Positions 59,581 through 64,000 of a stretch of DNA of 64,000 nt are shown piece after piece. The stretch's first letter is position 1. Each line of letters starts with the position of its first letter. The notes below the pieces were generated by a model. That model saw only the letters and a list, made by a program, of their open reading frames with translations. It was not told where the DNA came from and searched no databases. This DNA is from Phreatobacter stygius (GTDB lineage: Bacteria > Pseudomonadota > Alphaproteobacteria > Rhizobiales > Phreatobacteraceae): positions 1,612,001 to 1,676,000 of the forward strand of contig NZ_CP039690.1 in NCBI RefSeq assembly GCF_005144885.1, given 5' to 3'. Both the position numbers and the translations under genes were made by a program.

Positions 59581-61206
59581 ATGGCTTTCGAAAAGGGTTG
59601 GATGGACCGGCGCGAGCTGATGAAGCTGCTCGGCATTGGCGGCGCCGCGATCGCCGCCGGCTTGCCCGAGCGGGTCTATGCCCAGACGCGCCGGAATACG
59701 CTGGTGATCGGCATCGACATCAGCGACACGATCACCCTCGATCCGGCCCGCCAGGCGCAATATACCCCGCCGATGACGCTGCTGGCCGCCTATGACATGC
59801 TCGTCACCATGGCGCCCGGCGACTACATCACCATTCGCCCCTCGCTCGCCACCAAATGGGAGCGCACGCCTGACGGCAAGGGCTGGCGCTTCACGCTGCG
59901 CGACAACGTCAAATTCGCCAGCGGCAATCCGATGACCGCCGAGGACGTCAAGTGGTCGATGGACCGCGTGCTCCATATCGGCGACCAGACCTCGCAATAT
60001 ATCTCGCATGTCGAGCGCACCGAGATCGTCGACGCCAAGACCGTCGACATCATCCTGAAGGACCCGACCCAGCCGCTCCTGACCATCATCGCCGCCCCCG
60101 GCTTCGTCATCTATGACCGCAAGCTGGTCGAGCAGCATGGCGGCGACGCCAGCCGCGAGGCCAAGACCAAGGACAAGGCGACCACCTGGCTGAACGAGAA
60201 CTCGGCCGGCACCGGCGCCTACCGGCTGACCCGCTGGGAGCGCAACGCCCAGATCCAGTTCACCCGCAACGACAATTACTGGCGCGGCAAGCCGCCCTTC
60301 GAACGGGTGATCATCCGCCATATCGGCGACAGCGCGGCCCAGCTCCTGTCGATCCGGCGCGGCGATATCGACATTGCCTTCAACCTGATCCCCGAGCAGG
60401 TCTCGACCATCAAGGCCGATCCGAACCTGCGCCTGGAAGCTCTCACCAGCCTCGACTTCGTCTACATGGCGGTGACCCAGGAGGTCGAATACAACAAGGC
60501 GCTGGCGCAGAAGGGCGCACGCCAGGCCATCGGTTATGCCATCGACTATGACGGTATCATCAAGAACCTGCTCGGCGGGGCGGCCCTGCACCCGGCCCAC
60601 TTCCTGCCGATCGGGGTTGCCGGATCGACCGAGGAGATCGCCAGGCAGATCGGCTTCCGGCAGAACCTCGACAAGGCCAAGCAGCTCCTGCAGAGCGCCG
60701 GGCTCGCCGACGGTTTCGAATTCGAGATCGCCTATGGCAATGCGGCGATCGCCGGCGTCACCTACCAGACGCTGGCCCAGAAGATCCAGGCCGACCTCGC
60801 CCGGGTCAATATCCGCGCCCGGCTCAATCCGATGGATCAGGTCAACCTGCGCACCACCTATACCGGCAACAAGGCGCAGGGCGGTCTCCTGACCTTCTGG
60901 AACCCGCCGGCGGTGGAGAACCTGCTCTGGGCCGCCGCCACCGTCGAACGCGTCGCCAAGCGGGTCCATTGGGAGGTGCCGGCCGACGTCACCAAGCTGG
61001 TCCGCGACGCCGCCGCCGAGACCGACGCCAAGAAACAGGCCGAGCTCTGGGTCGAATATCAGAAGCGCCTGGTCGACCAGGCCAACCTGATCATGCTGTT
61101 CCAGCCGGTCTACCAGATCGCGGTGCGCAGCAATCTCTCGAAACTGCCGCTGACCGCGGCCGGCTGGATGCTCGACATGTATGACGTGAAGCCGGTCTCG
61201 TCCTGA
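59581..61206 (+). CDS. family-5 substrate-binding protein with Tat-like signal
   Basis: A 541-residue SBP_bac_5 protein. The N-terminus D-R-R-E-L-M-K-L-L-G-I-G-G-A-A-I-A-A reads as a Tat-type signal. Typical blocks are F-T-L-R-D-N-V-K-F-A-S-G-N-P-M-T-A-E-D-V-K-W-S, G-T-G-A-Y-R-L and R-Q-A-I-G-Y-A-I-D-Y. AGGGAG stands before ATG 59581. No other importer genes accompany it within the window. Control by the same operator as the SDR/MaoC operon suggests a ligand related to that pathway. Confidence 0.9.
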   Translation: MAFEKGWMDRRELMKLLGIGGAAIAAGLPERVYAQTRRNTLVIGIDISDTITLDPARQAQYTPPMTLLAAYDMLVTMAPGDYITIRPSLATKWERTPDGKGWRFTLRDNVKFASGNPMTAEDVKWSMDRVLHIGDQTSQYISHVERTEIVDAKTVDIILKDPTQPLLTIIAAPGFVIYDRKLVEQHGGDASREAKTKDKATTWLNENSAGTGAYRLTRWERNAQIQFTRNDNYWRGKPPFERVIIRHIGDSAAQLLSIRRGDIDIAFNLIPEQVSTIKADPNLRLEALTSLDFVYMAVTQEVEYNKALAQKGARQAIGYAIDYDGIIKNLLGGAALHPAHFLPIGVAGSTEEIARQIGFRQNLDKAKQLLQSAGLADGFEFEIAYGNAAIAGVTYQTLAQKIQADLARVNIRARLNPMDQVNLRTTYTGNKAQGGLLTFWNPPAVENLLWAAATVERVAKRVHWEVPADVTKLVRDAAAETDAKKQAELWVEYQKRLVDQANLIMLFQPVYQIAVRSNLSKLPLTAAGWMLDMYDVKPVSS

Positions 61207-61214
61207 CCCACGGC

Positions 61215-61245
61215 GCGGCTCCCGGCCTGCTGGTTCGGGAGCCGC
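61215..61245 (+). terminator. hairpin after the binding-protein gene
   Basis: GCGGCTCCCG and CGGGAGCCGC form a perfect 10-bp stem with an 11-base loop, 8 bases after the stop codon. No T run follows, but position and stability suggest transcription termination. Confidence 0.55.
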
Positions 61246-61286
61246 GGCATTGCGATCGGTCCAGGGAATTTCGCGACGCCGACTGA

Positions 61287-61316
61287 TGTGCTACATTGTA
61301 CTGATCATGTAACACA
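61287..61316 (+). promoter_or_regulatory. operator of the toxin-antitoxin module
   Basis: TGTGCTACAT and ATGTAACACA are inverted repeats (9 of 10 positions match) with a 10-bp spacer, ending 14 bases before the antitoxin ATG. Ribbon-helix-helix antitoxins bind such palindromes and repress their own operon. Confidence 0.7.
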
Positions 61317-61330
61317 AGAGGCTTGGTGTC

Positions 61331-61618
61331 ATGACCGAGGCAACCTTCACTTTCCGTGTCGAGGAGACCCTGAAAGAACAATTCGCCGCGGCGGCAAAGT
61401 CCCGCGACCGCACCGGCGCGCAGCTACTGCGCGACTTCATGCGCGATTTCGTACGGCAGCAGCAGGACGCTGCCGAACATGACGCCTGGTTCCGTCGCCA
61501 GGTCCAGGCTGGGCTGGATTCCGCTGCCGCGGGCCGCCTTGTCGCAAACGAGGATGTGGAAGCGGAATTCGCCTCTCGCAGGAGCCGGACACGCCGCAAG
61601 CTCACCACCCCATCTTGA
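61331..61618 (+). CDS. ribbon-helix-helix antitoxin
   Basis: A 95-residue protein. Residues 4-40 (T-F-T-F-R-V-E-E-T-L-K-E-Q-F followed by two helices with R-T-G-A-Q-L-L-R-D-F-M) form a ribbon-helix-helix DNA-binding domain. The C-terminal half (from E-H-D-A-W-F-R-R-Q-V) is an acidic/basic tail suited to wrap a ParE-like toxin. The stop overlaps the toxin start codon (TTGA), and the promoter carries a matching inverted repeat, as expected for an autoregulated type II antitoxin. Confidence 0.85.
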   Translation: MTEATFTFRVEETLKEQFAAAAKSRDRTGAQLLRDFMRDFVRQQQDAAEHDAWFRRQVQAGLDSAAAGRLVANEDVEAEFASRRSRTRRKLTTPS

Positions 61619-61971
61619 GGTTGTTCTGGACCCCGGAAGCTCTCGATGATCGCCGTGCGATCTACGATTATGTCGAGGCCGCCAATCCGAGCGCCGCGCT
61701 CGGCCTCGACGAACTGTTTTCGCAGAAGGCCAGCGGTCTTCTCGATCATCCGGGCCTCGGGCGCCCTGGTCGTGTTGCCGCCACCCGCGAACTGGTCGCG
61801 CATCAGAATTACATCCTGATCTACGATACGGCCGGCGACCTCGTCCGTATCCTCCGTCTGCTGCATGTTGCGAGGCAGTGGCCGCCGGCGAGAACTGTCG
61901 ATGAGGCCCGTCGACCGGACGGCGAACCAGGCGCCAGCTCGGAAATCGCAAAACGCGATGATCCGCCATGA
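61615..61971 (+). CDS. ParE/RelE-family toxin
   Basis: A 118-residue protein from TTG 61615. L-F-W-T-P-E-A-L-D-D-R-R-A-I-Y-D-Y, H-P-G-L-G-R-P-G-R, R-E-L-V-A-H-Q-N-Y-I-L-I-Y and I-L-R-L-L-H-V-A-R-Q-W-P are the standard ParE marks. ParE proteins block DNA gyrase; RelE relatives cut mRNA; sequence favours ParE. The C-terminal ~25 residues after Q-W-P-P are an extra hydrophilic tail. Coupled translation with the antitoxin ensures balanced amounts. Confidence 0.87.
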   Translation: MRLFWTPEALDDRRAIYDYVEAANPSAALGLDELFSQKASGLLDHPGLGRPGRVAATRELVAHQNYILIYDTAGDLVRILRLLHVARQWPPARTVDEARRPDGEPGASSEIAKRDDPP

Positions 61972-62026
61972 GCCGGGGCGGGTCCGAGGCGCACCATGAA
62001 TCAGCGTCGCGAATTTTCGAAACCGA

Positions 62027-62887
62027 TCAGCCCTGCCACGGCGGCGTCTGCCCCATGGCCGCCAGCTCCCGCAGCCCGGCAATGCCATCCGCGGCGCCTT
62101 CCGCCGCCTCCACCGCACGCGCCAGTTGGTCGGCCGAGGCGAGCCCCTTGTCGCTGAGACCTTTGCTGGGCGAGGTCGCGTTGCGCCAGCTGTCCCACGC
62201 GGACATAGGTTGGTTCGTCAGCGCCAGAAGATCTCGCTGAAGATTGACCCTGAGAAACCACAGGCCATTTGAATCGCCGTGGCCGAATTGGTCCGGCGCG
62301 GCGGCACCTGCCCGCACCAGCGTCCATGCGCGCACGCCGTCGAGAAAAGTTCCTGTTGGCATGTCGGCGCAGTCGAAGGTGATATCCAGTCGATCGCGGT
62401 GAAGCTGGTCGAGCTGTGCGTCGGCACGAACCCAGCGCTGCTCGAGGCCGATCCAATATTCGACGATCCAGTGATCCTGGTATGGCCCGGCGCTGAAATA
62501 GGTTGCGAAACCACATCTGACCCGCGCCGGGACCGACCGCTGTCTGAGCATGCTGCAGAGCAGCAACGAATAATCGCGGCAGGTGCCGAACGTCCGTCTC
62601 TCGGCTGGGCGCTCTGCCGCAAGCGGCCCGGGACAATTCTTCTGGATCAGTTGCAGTCGATCGGCGACCGATTGCGTCTCGCGCGGCATGGCGGTGTCGG
62701 GCGAGATGCCGTATTGCGCAGCCCAAGACACGTGAATGATGAGCCCTGAAACGATGTCGCGCAGGGCCCCGGGCTCGGCAGGCAGGTCGTCATACAGCGC
62801 CGCGAGCCCGCCGGGATCGGTGACGTGATCCTGCTTCGCGTAGACCTCCAGACTGCCTGAAAGGGCCCGCGGCCCGGTTTGGGTCAC
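62027..62887 (-). CDS. transglutaminase-like cysteine-protease-fold protein
   Basis: A 286-residue protein starting at GTG 62887, overlapping the upstream stop (GTGA). The triad is visible: cysteine in F-G-T-C-R-D-Y-S-L-L-L-C, histidine in Q-D-H-W-I-V-E-Y-W and aspartate in V-R-A-D-A-Q-L-D. The fold fits the transglutaminase-core domain (Pfam PF01841). No signal peptide. Members without a known partner may be cytosolic proteases or amidases; function is unknown here. Confidence 0.82.
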   Translation of the reverse strand: MTQTGPRALSGSLEVYAKQDHVTDPGGLAALYDDLPAEPGALRDIVSGLIIHVSWAAQYGISPDTAMPRETQSVADRLQLIQKNCPGPLAAERPAERRTFGTCRDYSLLLCSMLRQRSVPARVRCGFATYFSAGPYQDHWIVEYWIGLEQRWVRADAQLDQLHRDRLDITFDCADMPTGTFLDGVRAWTLVRAGAAAPDQFGHGDSNGLWFLRVNLQRDLLALTNQPMSAWDSWRNATSPSKGLSDKGLASADQLARAVEAAEGAADGIAGLRELAAMGQTPPWQG

Positions 62888-63918
62888 TCGATTCTCACCT
62901 TCGTCTCCTCGACCACCTTCTTCCAGAAGACGATCTCGTCCTTCAGCACTGCGGCGAATTCCGCCGGCCCCTTGTTGACCACGTCGAAGCCGACGTCGGC
63001 GAGGCGCTGGCGTGCTGCCGGCTGCTCGAGGAATTCCGCGATCTCACGGTTGATGGTCGTCACGACCTCTTCCGGCGTGCCCTTGGGCGCCATGATGCCG
63101 ACCCAGGTGTCGCCGACGACTTCGGGGAAGCCTTGTTCGATCATGGTCGGCACATCAGGCAGCAGCTTCGAGCGCGTTTGGCCGGTGACGGCCAGCGCCT
63201 TCAGGCGGCCGCCGGCGATCATCGGGCCGGCGGAGGCCATGGTGGTCCAGGCGCTCGATATCTGGTTTGCGACGACGGCCTGGATCGCCGGTCCCGCGCC
63301 CGGGAAGGTGACCGCCACCATGTCGAGGTCTTGCGTGACCTTCAGGCGTTCGGCGAGCAGATGGCCCTGGGTGCCGAGGCCGCCATGCGCATAGTTCTGG
63401 TTGGGCCTTGCTCTCAGGTCGGCGACGAATTCCCTGGCGCCTTTGGCGGCAACCGAAGGGTGGACCGAGACCACATGGGTGGAGGAGACCGACAGGTTGA
63501 TCGGCACGAAATCGGCGACGGGATCATATTGCAGATTGCTGAATATCGACGCGTTCACCGCATGCGTGCTGAGCGCGAACAAGAGCGTGTAACCGTCCGG
63601 GGTTGAGCGGGCTGCCTGGGTGGTGCCGCGATTGCCGGTGGCGCCGGCGACATTCTCGACGACGAATTGCTGGCCGAGCTTCTGCGACAGATGCTGGCAG
63701 GCAAGGCGGGCGTAGACGTCGACCGTGCCACCAGGGGCGAAGGTCACGATGGCGCGAACCGGGCGGGCCGGATAGGCCTGCGCGGAGGCGATGCGCGGTG
63801 CTGCGACCAGCGCGGCCGAACCGCCGACAAGCCCGGCGAAATGCCGGCGGCTGATGGCGGCATTGCCGGTCGGTTCGGACGACGGCATGGACCGGCCGCG
63901 ATCGAAAGCTTTGCTCAT
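62884..63918 (-). CDS. Bug/TctC-family substrate-binding protein
   Basis: A 344-residue exported protein from ATG 63918 (AAGGGA upstream). I-S-R-R-H-F-A-G-L-V-G-G is a Tat-type signal, cleaved near A-S-A-Q-A. Mature motifs Y-P-A-R-P-V-R-A-I-V-T-F-A-P-G-G-T, N-R-G-T-T-Q-A-A and N-Y-A-H-G-G-L-G-T-Q-G-H-L match tripartite tricarboxylate transporter binding proteins. The membrane subunits (TctAB) are not adjacent, as is usual for orphan Bug proteins. Its gene overlaps the transglutaminase-like gene downstream by 4 bases. Confidence 0.9.
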   Translation of the reverse strand: MSKAFDRGRSMPSSEPTGNAAISRRHFAGLVGGSAALVAAPRIASAQAYPARPVRAIVTFAPGGTVDVYARLACQHLSQKLGQQFVVENVAGATGNRGTTQAARSTPDGYTLLFALSTHAVNASIFSNLQYDPVADFVPINLSVSSTHVVSVHPSVAAKGAREFVADLRARPNQNYAHGGLGTQGHLLAERLKVTQDLDMVAVTFPGAGPAIQAVVANQISSAWTTMASAGPMIAGGRLKALAVTGQTRSKLLPDVPTMIEQGFPEVVGDTWVGIMAPKGTPEEVVTTINREIAEFLEQPAARQRLADVGFDVVNKGPAEFAAVLKDEIVFWKKVVEETKVRIE

Positions 63919-64000
63919 CTGTCCGTTCCCTTGATCTTTCCGGAAGGTCCGCCCACCCATGGCACGACATTGCGAGGCCACGGGATACCGGCGGACATTG

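Noticed and set aside
1-64000. tRNA, rRNA, complete insertion sequences, phage or integrase genes, replication origin
   Set aside because: Looked for characteristic sequences by eye and found none; a tRNAscan/Infernal run would be needed to exclude small RNAs fully.

Overview
The window is a GC-rich chromosomal segment from an alphaproteobacterium, most likely of the Hyphomicrobiales (Rhizobiales). Support comes from uniform high-GC codon use, a SAM-II riboswitch in front of metA, a trifunctional PutA with an N-terminal ribbon-helix-helix, a Bug/TctC-type binding protein, a cydDC-cydABX locus with its own MarR/GbsR-like regulator, and a SAM-independent but gene-dense catabolic and transport repertoire. 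A genus such as Phreatobacter or Bosea is only a guess. No rRNA, tRNA, CRISPR array or intact insertion sequence was seen.

Layout. 1-3283 (+): end of a catabolic operon (alpha/beta hydrolase end, EthD-like protein, carboxymuconolactone-decarboxylase-like protein, SDR, LigI-like amidohydrolase). 3308-8684 (-): an ABC importer with one ATPase, one fused double permease and two tandem paralogous binding proteins, preceded by a triple 11-bp direct repeat. 8843-15769 (-): a type I secretion system (HlyD-type adaptor, ABC exporter) with two large acidic or low-complexity putative substrates that share a Q-x-N-x3-D-x-D repeat. 15770-16998 is the only long stretch without a convincing gene. 16999-18845: a transposase-type zinc-ribbon protein without a DDE domain, an unknown protein, and a HEPN-like protein.

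18865-28687 is the most unusual part. Two caspase-like proteins face each other; around them lie small exported proteins, a protein with a cro-like N-terminus, and an exported trypsin-like protein whose catalytic serine position is tryptophan. A two-component system (OmpR-type regulator and kinase) follows. Four promoters here share the same architecture: three GCAA blocks exactly 10 bp apart and a GCTAAG-like -10 hexamer exactly 25 bp after the last block. A four-copy version faces the secreted caspase and an 11-bp-spaced variant precedes the response regulator. This looks like a local regulon controlled by the adjacent two-component system (inference).

28923-35134: patatin-like lipoprotein, metA with SAM-II riboswitch, SnoaL-like protein, and a divergent TetR / SDR-MFS pair with a clear operator. 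35192-42274 (-): regulator-cydD-cydC-cydA-cydB-cydX, i.e. cytochrome bd oxidase with its assembly exporter. 42463-47178 (-): putA followed three bases later by proC, opposing steps of proline metabolism in one transcript. 47387-48076: RraA-like aldolase. 48192-54553: iron-siderophore uptake genes (permease, ATPase, AraC regulator, TonB receptor, binding protein). 54682-61206: two family-5 peptide-type binding proteins, a gamma-glutamyltransferase, an SDR and a MaoC-type hydratase; two transcription units share a palindromic operator. 61287-61971: a ParD/ParE-like toxin-antitoxin module with its operator. 62027-63918 (-): Bug-type binding protein overlapping a transglutaminase-like protein.
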